A stretch of 64,000 bases of DNA from Paraspadella gotoi. Taxonomy: Eukaryota; Chaetognatha. The notes below the pieces were generated by a model that made no database searches, was not told the origin of the DNA, and saw nothing but the letters and a program-made list of their open reading frames with translations. The DNA is taken from assembly GCA_051294375.1 (NCBI GenBank), contig CM119263.1, positions 8,319,992-8,383,991 on the forward strand, read 5' to 3'. Below, in pieces: positions 20,964 to 33,117 of the stretch (position 1 is its first letter; every line of letters begins with the position of its first letter). A program made the translations under genes and the position numbers.

Positions 20964-21709
20964 NNNNNNNNNNNNNNNNNNNNNNNNNNNNNNNNNNNNN
21001 NNNNNNNNNNNNNNNNNNNNNNNNNNNNNNNNNNNNNNNNNNNNNNNNNNNNNNNNNNNNNNNNNNNNNNNNNNNNNNNNNNNNNNNNNNNNNNNNNNNN
21101 NNNNNNNNNNNNNNNNNNNNNNNNNNNNNNNNNNNNNNNNNNNNNNNNNNNNNNNNNNNNNNNNNNNNNNNNNNNNNNNNNNNNNNNNNNNNNNNNNNNN
21201 NNNNNNNNNNNNNNNNNNNNNNNNNNNNNNNNNNNNNNNNNNNNNNNNNNNNNNNNNNNNNNNNNNNNNNNNNNNNNNNNNNNNNNNNNNNNNNNNNNNN
21301 NNNNNNNNNNNNNNNNNNNNNNNNNNNNNNNNNNNNNNNNNNNNNNNNNNNNNNNNNNNNNNTCTCTCTCTAATTCCGCTCGATATTTCTTGGAGCGCTC
21401 CGGGCAAAACATGTCGCTAAGATGAGTAATTGAATCTATGGATTTTATCAACTGGAATCGGGAGAGAAGCGGAGCAAGAAAGACGAAGAAGGGATATTTT
21501 TTTTGATGCTGTTATTGTTGTTTATCTTGATGTTGTTGGGTTTGTTTGTGATTTTCTAACTATTTTTTCTTTCACTTTCACATCCATTGACATCTCAATT
21601 CTTTTTGCTTCGTTTTCACTAGCCTCACCAATCTCGACCAGTTTTATCTCCCTCAGTTTCCAACGCAATCTTTCCCCCTTCCATCTACATCTTGACTCCT
21701 TTTCTTTTC

Positions 21710-21767
21710 CAGTCTCTCTCTCTCTCTCTCTCTCTCCTCTCTCTTCTCTTCTCTCTCTCTCTCTGCT

Positions 21768-21809
<42 letters not shown>

Positions 21810-21820
21810 CCATCCCTCCC
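21710..21820. repeat. Interrupted (CT)n tract
   Basis: CT dinucleotide runs with scattered CTT and GCT interruptions. A long open frame running through it (21430-22179) is produced by the repeat and is not taken as a gene. Confidence 0.95.
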
Positions 21821-22042
21821 CGCCACCTCTCCCGGGCCCCGCTGGACTGGCGAGGGGGGTAAGCATTCTTCGCTTAACTCGTTCCCCCGGCTCCTCGTCT
21901 CGTCTTTACGATCAACGTTTTCTTTTAAAGCATCGATCGACGCGTCGTCGGCGCTGGTTTCCTTTTTGGCGGCGCGGGTCGGCGCGGAGCGTTGCAGGCG
22001 TTGGCGTCGTTGGCGCCATCAACAATGACTACTGTTGGCTTT

Positions 22043-22210
22043 TGACGTCAATTGGCGCCATCGGGATTCACGTCGTTTGTCTTTTGTCAACGAGATCTCC
22101 TTTTCTTGTCATAACTTCGTCCCCGTCACGGCATTTGACGTTATTGCTTTTTAAATTCTTTAACGGTCGTATGCAATAACGTCACGCAATGACGTCATGT
22201 GCGTTGACGT
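22043..22210. promoter_or_regulatory. Cluster of TGACGTCA-type words
   Basis: Perfect TGACGTCA palindromes at 22043-22050 and 22190-22197, with partial words (TTTGACGTTATT, GTTGACGTCGC) between and after. The 8-mer is the consensus CRE/ATF site. There is no recognised gene nearby, so function is speculative. Confidence 0.25.
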
Positions 22211-22321
22211 CGCAGTCATTAGCTTCGCCGTTATTGAAGCTGTAGGCGCGGGAGCCTTTGGCGTCGACGCTGCAGTAAAGAAAAAAGCTCGCGGCGTTTT
22301 TTTGCTCGCGTTGGCAGAGAC

Positions 22322-22373
22322 AGCGGGCAATGGCGGGCAACGGCGGGCGAAGGCAGCCGATAGCGGGCATCGG
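22322..22373. repeat. 10-bp tandem repeat (GCGGGCAACG type)
   Basis: Five degenerate decamers of the form GCGGGCAATG or GCGGGCATCG follow one another. Confidence 0.8.
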
Positions 22374-22399
22374 AGTCGGGCAAGTTTTTATGAGAAGTT

Positions 22400-23900
22400 T
22401 GTGAGGGGCGAAGAAGCAGTTAACGTCTTTGAAGCTGTGAATGAAGCATCGCGTGACGTGAAGACTTACGAATGAAATGGGAATTAACCTCTTTTATATC
22501 GAAATCTTATTCACTCTACTGAACTTGGAAACTTGATAGCCGAGATTCAAAATATAAAATCTCCACAACTGTTTTTAACCACACGGGACCAGTGATTGGA
22601 CAGTTTCCTTGTGAGAAATCGATCTACTTCAGATTCAGTTGACCCATTAGGAAAGAGAAGATAATGAAAGAGAAGGGGTAATTTAATATGAAGACAAAGA
22701 AAAGGATTCAAAGAGCAAAGAGTTGGTTCACTGCTAGTGAGGACGAAGATGAAAATGTAATAATGAGTTACATGAGCGAAGACCGAAGATGTCACAACCA
22801 CATAAAGCGGAGGTCAAGAGTTAAAAGATGAGGCCATCAAAAGGTCACCCCAGAGAAAACAAATTCATTGGAATCGTATTTTGTCCCTTTTTTTTCCTCG
22901 TCGTCGCTAAGAATAATTATTTTCTCTCTCTCTCTCTCTCTCACTCTCTCTCTCTCTTATACTCAGTCTCTCCCCGATACCTCCTTGTCTTTCCATCCTC
23001 TCCATCTCTGTCTCTCCCGCCCGCACGCTCTCAAGTTTTATTTTTTTTATTTTTTTTTATTTTTTTGAAGAAACAAACGCCTTTGGTTCCTAAATGATTA
23101 GAAAAACCGCAATAAATGCAAATGAAACCGAACCGAAGCAATCTTCCCCCAAAAACACCATGAATGTAAATGAGACAAAACTGAAACTCCCTCAAAAACA
23201 CCATAAATGCAAACGAGACTAGATATTCGAAACAATCCCTTCCCCCCAAAAAAATATTGGAATGAAAGCAATTTTCCACGGATATCAAAATGGGATTATT
23301 TACATAAGAAAATGCAAAAAAAGAGTTTTAGTTTAGCCTTTTAGTGGAGGCAAATAAAGCATCGGTAAGACTAATTAAATCTTAAGTACGACCTCTACGA
23401 AAAGAGAAGGAAAGTCATTTCTTCCAGGAAAAGTAATAAACCCAAAACGAGGCCAACACCAAAACAATTTAGAAAAAACAAAGCGGTTTTTTTTTTTCTT
23501 CAAATTTCGCGTTCTGTCCCGTCTCAGGCTTTCATCCCCGTGTCTCTCTCTCTCTCTCTCTCCTTCGTTCTATAACTTTCTCTCTCATAAGTTTCTCCGC
23601 TGAAATATCGACTCGGAGAAAAATTTTTCAAAAGTAAAACCATTATTAATCATGAGATTAGCTTTAGGGTGGAAAGATAAAGAAAGAGAAAGGCGGGTGA
23701 TGAATAATTGAATAGGAGAAAAGAGTAGCGAAAGGAGAGGGAGAGGCCGAGAGAGAGAGAGAGAGGGAGNNNNNNNNNNCGGGAAGGAAAATTATTAGTC
23801 TGGAAGAGAAACCGTAAAGCTATTCTCTTCATTTGAGAGAAAGACAAGGAAGAGGAAGAGAAGGAAGAGAATACTCGTGGGAGGTGGACGAAAAAATAAA
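22400..23900. other. AT-rich spacer with CT and GA microsatellites
   Basis: Holds CT tracts near 22920-22956 and 23543-23562, a GA tract before a 10-N gap (23770-23779), and A/G-rich DNA near 23830-23945. No gene seen. Confidence 0.6.
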
Positions 23901-24900
23901 ATAAGAAAAGAAAAGAAAAAAATAAGAAAAAAAAAAGGAAAAAAAATTTCCCCTCTTTCCTCTTTTTTTTATTCTTCTCCTCAAACTTCTTCTTTCGCTC
24001 CAACTCTTCACCGATCGTTCTCTGTCTTTCCTTTGTTTTTCTTCTTTTGTCTTTTGTTTACGAAATTCGTTCCATCTTCTTTTAAAATTCATGAGGGCCG
24101 CCGCCTCAGCCCGCCACAGCCGCCTCAGCTGCCGGGGCTGCTTGCATTCCGCCGGTCGAAACTGCTCCCCGTTAGGGATGCTGTAAAATCAGGGGCGCCG
24201 TCGTGGCCGAAGATCGGTCCTAGTTTAATCGACGCCGCAGCAAAACGACTGTCCGCCGACGCAATTTTTTCGGCACGAATTCCGGTCGCGGACGAATTCG
24301 CCGGAAAAAGACTCGATCCAGTGAAACACGTTCGGGTTTCCGGAAACGCCGACAGAAGAAAATTTTTTTCCGCCCAGATTCCGTCCTAATCCGTAAATGC
24401 TCTGCAATTTCTTTCGGAATCCCAGATTTTATCAAGAAAAAAATGGATAAAAAAAAAACTCTCGTTGGTGACACTAATTCTCTGTTTCGCTCCGTTTATT
24501 TCGTTGTTAAAAAAAGAAACTAATTCGTTTTTAATAGACCAATTAAAAAAAACCGCTCGTCAACCGCGCGAGTTCGGATTTCAATTTTTTTTTTCAAAAA
24601 AATAAAAAGCAGTTTTATTTTTTCAAAAAAATTTCAAAAGAATAAAAAACTCGCTAAATCGGAATTCGTAGAATCCGATTGCATCGAGTTAGGACTGTCT
24701 CGGTTTCGAGGTAGAACAGAGCTGGAAGCCCGAGACGCTTACGTACGAGATCGCCCATCATCCCGCGCGCGTTAAGCCCATTATAAAAAATGAGAAAACA
24801 ACGGGCGCGAGCGGGACACGCCCTTTCCTCGTTAGACGAGCGCCAAGGAATAATAAATGTTAAGCGCCGTCTAATCAGCCTCCGTCGTTGATGAATCTCG

Positions 24901-24985
24901 CCGCCCGGCGCCGCAGCCGATGCCGCTTCCACCGCCCGGCGCCGCAGCCGATGCCGCATCCACCGCCCGGCGCAGCAGCCGGAAG
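24901..24985. repeat. 31-bp GC-rich tandem repeat, 2.7 copies
   Basis: Units start at 24901, 24932 and 24963 with CCGCCCGGCG and contain CAGCCGATGCCGC. The first two differ at one base. Confidence 0.92.
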
Positions 24986-25077
24986 TCGGTGCCGCCAGCG
25001 TTTCCGCGCCAACCTTCCAGATGCCATTAACCTATCTATTTTGTTGGAAAAGAAAAGGGAAGAAAAAAATATATCTC

Positions 25078-25111
25078 GCTCTCTCTCTCTCTCCTCTCTC
25101 TCCTCTCTCTT

Positions 25112-25152
<41 letters not shown>

Positions 25153-25175
25153 CTCCTCACTCTCTCTCTCTCAAG
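25078..25175. repeat. (CT)n tract
   Basis: Interrupted CT dinucleotide repeat. Confidence 0.97.
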
Positions 25176-26729
25176 GAATATTCAAAGAATATGTAAAACA
25201 CATTCTTTACATAATTAACAATGTAAGTGAGACGCCGAGGCGGCCAACTATGACAAATCGCTCCTGCTTATAGTAGAACCATAACGGAGCGATAAAAAAA
25301 ACTTTTCTCCAAGACGCCATCGATAGCACGCCTCCTTTTTTTCTTTCCTTTTTAAAAATATAAACTTTCATTATTTGACGACAGGTTCGCTGGCTGTCAC
25401 AAAAGATGACGTCAACGCTGTTTGTTGAAAGGCTCAATGTTTTAATCCTCGCCCGACGACGAAAACGACGATAATAAAGACGACGAGGACGAGCGTTGAC
25501 ACGACGCCTGTCAATACAGCTGCTGTCATTTGCATCATTCGTTATTGACAATCGCGCAGCTCAAATTGACGAGAATGTAGAAACGTAGAAATAAAAAACA
25601 CACGTTGAAATTTTCAATGAAAAGGAAAAAAATTACCAGGATGCAAACGTGAGTTTTTACTTTGTCTCGTTTATAGTATCAAATAAGGTAATCATAGTGC
25701 TACAGTTCAAATATTTTTATTTTATATCCGTTACGGTTATTCGGATGAATTTTAATCATTTCCGTTCCATTCAGGATTTCTTTGAAAAAGATTTCCGAGT
25801 CCACTCGTTATCGCGGACAGAGCGATTCTAAAAAAAAAAATCTGGTCCATAATTTAAAAAAAAATTATCCATTTGTCCACCAGCTCACGGCGATTAGCGC
25901 TGTGAATTTAGGCTTCTGCCTCGCGGCTTTGGCGGCGGCGGCGGCGGCGGCGTCAGCGGGAATCCCCTTATCCACCACGAGTGCAGTTGTCCTTTCGAAG
26001 TTTAGAGGGTTTTTGTTTTTTGTTTGTTTGTTATTTATTAACATTTTAGTTTGTTTTTTATTAATCACCAGAGTCAATTTCTGTCTTCCAACGTTAAATT
26101 GGTACACACGTACAACCCATGTAAAGATTATTCGTTCAATTAATAAACAAGGTACTTTTCCGTTGCCTTTGAGGATTTATGCCTTTATCTCTCGGACAAG
26201 ATAATAACATAGCTGGACCCCGGAAGCTTTCAATCAAAACTCTCTTCCCTAACGCCATTAGTAATGGTTCAATCGTTACTTGTAACTGTATGATCGAGAA
26301 AAATCTTCGATAAACAATTCCCATAACTAGCGACCTCCCGCGATCCACCCTCCTGTTTTATCACCATCGCTTAATTCACTCGTTCCATCAATTCGCTTCT
26401 CTAATTACTCTCGCCGCTCACCCGTAACATTTTACCTCACTGTGACCCAAACTGTTAATTCATCTTGCGATCGCTACCGCCCATTCTATCACCACCCCGG
26501 ACCACCCCTCGACACCTTCCACTCCAACCACTCCATCCCCATCCACCCGCCCACTCGCCCGCGTTGCGCGCGTCAAATCGCACGCGCATTTCCCGACGCT
26601 TTTAATCGTCGTCCGCCGGAGATGAAGTCTCAACCGGAAATGAAAAAAGAGGAGGAGGAAGAGAAAAGAAGTAGAGAGACAAAAGAACAATTTTTTTTTT
26701 AAATCTCATCCTGAAATCGTTTCGGGAAG

Positions 26730-26741
26730 AGAGAGAGAGAA

Positions 26742-26787
<46 letters not shown>

Positions 26788-26990
26788 AAATGGGCAGAAG
26801 GAATAAAAGCATTGTTGTTTTTTTTTTTTTTTTTTTTTTTCATTTTCTGTGATTCCGGGTGCCGTTGGCGTCGCCTTTCGTGGCAAAGGTGCGGGATATT
26901 TCTTGTGCTGGATTGATCATGATTTGCGAACATGAATAATTTTGACAAGAGAGAAAGAGAGAGAGAGAGAGAGAAAGAGGAAGAAGAGAG

Positions 26991-27025
<35 letters not shown>

Positions 27026-27050
27026 CAGAAGAAGAGAAGAGAGAGAGATA
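26730..27050. repeat. Two (GA)n tracts with a T-homopolymer between
   Basis: GA runs at about 26728-26785 and 26950-27048. A T-run of over 20 lies at about 26817-26840. No gene. Confidence 0.95.
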
Positions 27051-27359
27051 GACGATGAAACATAGATTTATAATTAAAAGACAATTTTGACTTGAGTTTT
27101 TACATTTTTTTTGCACTAAATTAAGCGATTGTGAGAATTTGATGAGATTGGGTTCTCATTGCTCATTTGTTTTAATACCCGGGTGTAACAGGGTGGTGAG
27201 TGAAAAACGGAGCCCTTTACCTGTCGACTTTTTTGGCCTCGAACCACACAGATTTTTTTTTCTCCTCACCTTCCGAAAATTCCCTCGACTTACCTTTCGA
27301 CAACCGAGACGGATTCCTCTTCACTCACGACTTATCTTTTTTCCATTGCATCCACTTTA

Positions 27360-27840
27360 ACGACGACGACGACGACCATGACGCCACCTTTTATCTTTTC
27401 TCTTGACGCCGTTCGGTTGTTGACGTCTTTTGTTGGTTTTCAAACGATTTCTCCCTTCCTCTTTCTCTCTCTCCCTACCTCTTTTTCTCTCTCTCTCTCA
27501 CTCTTTATCTTTTTCTTTCTCCTTTACACTTTTCGCAGACCCACTGTTTCCCCACCAACCGGCAAAAATTGTATCCCTGTCATTTTGTTCCTGCTATCTT
27601 CCCTATCTTTTTCTTTCTTCTCCTATCATCTTTATCCTTTTTCCCTGATATTCCATATCTTCAATCTATTCTCTTTATTACAATCCAACCCTTCTTCGTC
27701 AAAGCTCTATCCCTTATTCTTCTCTTTACCATACCTCCCCAACCATTTACTTCACGTTCGTTGAACGCCTTGTCCTACCAATAAATTCCCTTCCCATGCC
27801 ACCCTGCCCTGCCCTGCCCATTCCGCCATGCTAATCCCCC
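27360..27840. other. Pyrimidine-rich DNA
   Basis: Starts with a short (GAC)n, then C/T-rich sequence with a (CCCTG)3 at about 27803-27819. The Phe/Ser/Leu/Pro-rich frames reflect composition. Confidence 0.6.
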
Positions 27841-28126
27841 TATCTGACACCGTTTACTCTACGTCATATGTCTTTCTTGCTTTCCGTAATTTTCTTTCTC
27901 TCCAGAGGTTTTCAATATTACCCCGAGAATGACTTCGCCATAAAGTCAATTAAATTAGTTCTTAACTCAACAATCAATATATATCCATCAAAGTGTTTAT
28001 TAATTTACCTACGATTGTGAGTCCAAGTTATTTCGTAAGCCTACAATATTTTCGTGACTCGTGACAACATGATTTTGAGAGTGCAAAGATAATTTCGTGA
28101 GTCCAAAAATAATTTTAATGTTAAAT

Positions 28127-28236
28127 GAAATTGGTACAACCAATATAAAAATTATCCATTCATTTAATAAATAAGCCATTTTGTCCCTGACTTTGGACAG
28201 GCTTTGGTGGTTTAAGACCTCCATCACTCTTACAAG
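28127..28236 (-). repeat. Short dispersed element, copy 2 (inverted)
   Basis: Reverse complement of 15053-15168 with a few substitutions. Contains CCCTGACTTTGGACAGGC and ends TACAAG at 28236. Both visible ends coincide with those of copy 1 to within a few bases, which supports a discrete element rather than random homology. Confidence 0.85.
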
Positions 28237-28639
28237 TTAACGACATAGCAGTTATTCACGACTTTTTCAATTTTACGTCATTTGATGGCACTTGATTCTA
28301 CCAGTTTGTTTTGCTTCGCTATTCAGACTTTCCCTACTACGTACATAGTAGCAAGATACAATCTATGATTCTTCTTACAAAGATTAAAAAACCAGCATCG
28401 TTCAAATGATCAATGTTTTATAAGAAAACAATTGTACACAAGAAATAAAGTTGAGATGATAACCGGGTCCCAGTTTCTCTTTTCCACCCGCTATTTCTTC
28501 ATCCACTATCTTCCCAGCTTCTGCACATCTTGGGAAATCATTTCATTGATGCTTGTGACGCGAGCCGACCGGAGATGACAACATCTGAAGGGCGTGCCGG
28601 CCACTTGTGGCTTATGTCAGTGTCACCGTCGGGAACGAG

Positions 28640-28676
28640 AGAGAGAGAGACAAGAGAGAGAAGAAGAGAGAAGTGA

Positions 28677-28749
<73 letters not shown>

Positions 28750-28775
28750 GAGAGAGAGGAGGAGAGAGAGGAGAG

Positions 28776-28812
<37 letters not shown>
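28640..28812. repeat. (GA)n tract
   Basis: Long, interrupted GA repeat. The Arg-Glu frames across it are not genes. Confidence 0.97.
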
Positions 28813-28819
<7 letters not shown>

Positions 28820-29261
28820 ATCAAGAATGTAATTTACTAAGTTATTTTGCTGTTTCAATTACACTGAGTGAATATATCTAAAGATTTAAACTTTTAAAAT
28901 GAAAATTCCTGAGGGATTTCTTTGAGAGAGGAAATTGAAAGTCTTTCCGAGATTCTTTTTCCAAATGTATGTTTTGAATAATTTTTAAATTGATATTACT
29001 TTAATTTCATTTCAGTAATAGTATATAATTGAACATAAAATTTATTATTACGAGTTAGTTTCTGCACAGATGCCAAAACGTAAGAATGAACGATACATAC
29101 ATACATACGTACTTACCAGCAATTTTTCCGAGTCATTGGCAATCTTGACCCTTTGTGTCCGGCTCAGGCGCCACCCCGTCCCCCTATTTCACTCTCAACG
29201 TCGCACTGACGAAAAACCCTGGGGCCTTTTTTTGTCAGAAGAGATCCGATTCCAGCTCTGA

Positions 29262-29262
<1 letters not shown>

Positions 29263-29312
<50 letters not shown>
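29263..29312. repeat. (GAC)n tract
   Basis: GAC repeat with a shorter patch at 29364-29392 and another near 29520-29540. An inverted (GTC)n lies at 29763-29803. Confidence 0.97.
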
Positions 29313-29657
29313 AACAGCGGCAAGGAGATGGAGATCTTCTCTTAACGAGATTATTGATAGAAAGACGACGACGACGACGACGAACGACGATAAACAAAAC
29401 GACCAAACACTCACTCTTGAGGCCGGCAAGGTGGTCGCGCGAACTCCCAAGCAAGGTCCACAGCTTTCAAAGTAAAAAGATAAAACAAGACCTCAGTTTA
29501 CTCATAAACAACAGAGGAGCGACGACGACGACGACGAGCGACGAGAAGACATTCATAAGACAAGGTCGAATGACAGAAGAAAAAAATGAATAAAAGGAGG
29601 ACAAGAGACACCACGTCAGCGCCTGAAGAAGAGAAAGAAAGACAAAGAAATTAAAAG

Positions 29658-29660
<3 letters not shown>

Positions 29661-29709
<49 letters not shown>

Positions 29710-29721
29710 GAGAGAGAGAGA
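29661..29721. repeat. (GA)n tract
   Basis: GA dinucleotide repeat between the two trinucleotide tracts. Confidence 0.97.
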
Positions 29722-29762
29722 TAAAAGAGCATCCCGGCAGAAAAAGTCGGGTTGGCGCCTTA

Positions 29763-29763
29763 A

Positions 29764-29803
<40 letters not shown>
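29763..29803. repeat. (GTC)n tract
   Basis: GTC repeat, inverted relative to the GAC tract about 450 bp upstream. Confidence 0.97.
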
Positions 29804-29856
29804 TCCTTTGGTTATTTGCTGAACAATCGATATTCCATTTCCCTGCGGAGTCTTTC

Positions 29857-29967
29857 TTGGCGACGTGCTTGCTGTTTGCTAGTCACGTGCTTGCCGTTTG
29901 CTTGTCACGTGTTTTCTGTTTGCTTGTTACGGGATTTCTGTTTGCTTGTTACGCGTCTTCTGTTTGC
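29857..29967. repeat. 22-bp minisatellite, five copies, CACGTG in two
   Basis: Units end with TGTTTGC or CGTTTGC at 29879, 29901, 29923, 29945 and 29967. The consensus is TTGTCACGTGTTTTCTGTTTGC. Two units have a perfect CACGTG and the others carry changed versions (GACGTG, TACGGG, TACGCG). Confidence 0.92.
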
Positions 29968-30659
29968 TTGTTCCCAGTTTAGCCAGGATGTACATATCTC
30001 GTTTTGTATTTTTGTTTAATACCATACTGACAACCGTGTCGAATAATGCTGGGCTCACGGTTAAAAGCAAACAGTTGTAAGTATCAGCTAATGTTGTATT
30101 TTGCTCAGATCATTCGCTTTTTCTAGATGAGAATTGATCCATCGTGTTTCTCCCGATCGGTCGACCGAGTTTCAGCCAATCGGATGTACTCGTTGAAGAC
30201 GCCGCCGGCGTGGGCGTCGGAATTCGCTTGAGAGCCGCTTCAGTTCCGTTTAAATTTTCCGCGTAATAATTACACACCTTCGTCCGTCCAGTGAACGTTT
30301 CACAGATTTTTATATTTTTTTCATTTCATTCACTTCTGCTCTTTGGTTTTTTGAGTCAATCCCTTTTAATTAACGCGAAATCTCGTTCTGTTCACCGCTG
30401 GCAAATTTCGGTCACGTTTTAGTCTCTCTTTTCGCTCATATTTCGATCACGTGATCATCGCGGTTTTACGTTTTCACGCGACCTTCATCTTCGACGCCGG
30501 CGACGCGAGGCTGAGACCGAAGAGGGAGCCGCTCGTTCTCTTCTCTTGATGTACAGTAACGAGCGAAGGAGAAGGCGAGAGTGAGAATGGAAAGAAGTCG
30601 GTGATGAAGAAAGAAATTAAATGGAAGAAGAAGAAAATGAAGGTGAACACGTAAAAGAG

Positions 30660-31320
30660 AAAAGGAGAAAATCACGGAGAGAATAAAAAAAGAGGGGAAA
30701 AGATTAAAAATAAAGGGGAAAAAAGGGAAAAGGGAAAAGGGAAAGGAAAAGAAAAAAAAAGGAAAAAGGAAAGGAAACTGGAAAAGAAAAAGGAAAAAAA
30801 TGAAAAGGGAAAGGGGAAAAAAAGAAAAGGGAAAGGAAACTGGAAAAAGGAGAAATAGAAGCTTTTTTTAAAAGAGACCTGAAGGCTTGTTTCACTTCCA
30901 GAGAGAAAATTGGGCAACAGTTAAAATGAAAAAAAATAAAGGAGAGAGAGAGAGGAAAAGAGAAAAAGAGAGAGAAAGAGGGAAAGAGAGAGAGAGTGTT
31001 AAGGACCCAATTTCAGTGAATTGGACAGAAGCCAAATCCTCGAGTTTTAAGCGGAAAATGCGTCACACAAATAAGGAGAAAAGAAATGGCGGGAAGGGAT
31101 GGGAAAAGATGGGAAGGGACGGAAAAAGATGGGAAGTGACAGGAAAAGATTGGAAGGGAAGAGAAGGGATAGGAAGAAATAGGAATTGGGTAGGGATGGG
31201 AAATGATGGTAAGAAATGGGAATTTGGAAGGGATGGGAAATTATTGCACGATGGGTAGGGATGGGAAGAAATGGGAAGAAAAGGTGGGAATATGTGAAAC
31301 GATGGGAATAAAAGGAATTA
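30660..31320. other. Purine-rich tract with degenerate GGGAAGGGAT repeats
   Basis: 30660-30860 is built of GGGAAAA/GGAAAG words. 30950-31000 is GA-rich. 31080-31320 is a degenerate array of GATGGGAAGG-like decamers. No gene. Confidence 0.8.
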
Positions 31321-31325
31321 GGGAA

Positions 31326-32838
31326 TATATAGTGTTTTAAAAAAAGATGTTAAGTATGGAGATTTAAAAGGATTTGAAGAATTAGCAGAAAATGGGAAAT
31401 GATAGAAAAATAAGACAATGAAATGATGTGTCAAGGATGGATGGGATGATGGGAAAACTTTTGTTAATTGCAATTAAATACTAATTCTTTTTTTTTTCTT
31501 TTTTTTCCCCCTTCACACGGATTCTCAGGTAAGTGAGCATCTTCTTATTTTGTATACATTTGAACTATTAAAGTGAAATCATTTTAAAAAAAGTGGGCCA
31601 AATAAACTCGTCAAGTACTATCAATTTATCGAAGAACTTAACAACTTTTTTCTAAAAGTACATTACAAATTATGTGTAACAGGGATAAAAACATATGAAT
31701 CTTACTAAAAAGCTCGTGTACTTGTTTTATAAACACGCATAATTGCTTATATTATAATTACTTTCAGTACTTTCCATTTTGCCTGCGATAATTTTTCTCC
31801 TGTCACGCAATTTCCACCCTTTTTTTTTTTTACCTATCTTTTCGCCGAAGGCAAAGAATACGCTTCTCCCGTCTTTACTGCAGAAAAAAAAAAATCCTCC
31901 GTTGACAAGGAGACAACGACCTCCAGAAAGCTCTTCTTGAAAGCATTCCCCTTTTTGAACCATGTCTGGAAATAATCTAAATACAATATTAAAGAGAGAA
32001 ACAAAAATGACGATGTCACTAAAGAATTAAGGACTAGAAATGTTTTTAAAAAAAGATTATTTTAAACTCATGTTAATTAAAATTAGGGGGGGACAAAATT
32101 TGCAAATTACACATTATCTGACGACAATGTTCGTTATAATAATTAAACCAAACAAAAATAAATGTAAAAAGGAGCAGGAAAAAAGAGAAAAAAGGCTTAA
32201 AAATTTGTAAAAAGGGTAAAAAAAAAGATTCAGTCGCGACTTAAAAGAAAAAAAAAAGGCGAGAGCGATTTTGGGTGCGTCTTTGATGCTTCACACAATG
32301 CCCGAGACAAGAGCTCCGGTTTGCAGCAAAGACGACGACTACAATGACGACAATGACGAGGAAAAATGACGCTTGAAGAGTAACGAAAAAAAANNNNNNN
32401 NNNNNNNNNNNNNNNNNNNNNNNNNNNNNNNNNNNNNNNNNNNNNNNNNNNNNNNNNNNNNNNNNNNNNNNNNNNNNNNNNNNNNNNNNNNNNNNNNNNN
32501 NNNNNNNNNNNNNNNNNNNNNNNNNNNNNNNNNNNNNNNNNNNNNNNNNNNNNNNNNNNNNNNNNNNNNNNNNNNNNNNNNNNNNNNNNNNNNNNNNNNN
32601 NNNNNNNNAAACGAAAAAAAAAGAAAGGAAAGAAGAGGAGAGTAAAGAAAGAAAAGAAATAAAAAGTAAAGTAAAGAAAAGAAACGAAAAAAAAATTAAA
32701 GCGAGAAAGATTTTGTTGATACTGAATAAACGTTTTAGGTTTTGACAAGAGACTCTGAAGGCGGAACATTGATTGAATTGGCAAAGAGAGTCTCGCTTGG
32801 CAATTCCTTGGAACTGGCTTCAGCTAGACCAGTTGAGC

Positions 32839-32882
<44 letters not shown>

Positions 32883-33023
32883 AGAGAGAGAGAGAGAAAG
32901 AGATTTTGAGAGTAAGCTGGTTAGAAAGGGGGAAGAAACGAGAGAGAGACAGAGAGAGAGAGAGTAAGCGTGGTAGGAAGGGAAGAAAAGAAGAGAACAG
33001 AAGAAGAGAGAGAGAGAGAAGAA

Positions 33024-33058
<35 letters not shown>

Positions 33059-33082
33059 GAGAGAGAGAGAGAGAGAAGAAGA

Positions 33083-33117
<35 letters not shown>

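Noticed and set aside
20163-21425. 420-codon + strand frame
   Set aside because: It consists of Ser-Leu runs from CT repeats plus 133 residues of N. It is not a gene.
21430-22179. 249-codon + strand frame
   Set aside because: It is open because it crosses a CT repeat in a favourable phase. The non-repeat ends show no motif or consistent codon bias.
24090-24389. C-terminal 100 residues of a + strand frame with ordinary composition
   Set aside because: It continues from a repeat-driven frame, has no recognisable domain, and the minus strand is also open over much of it.
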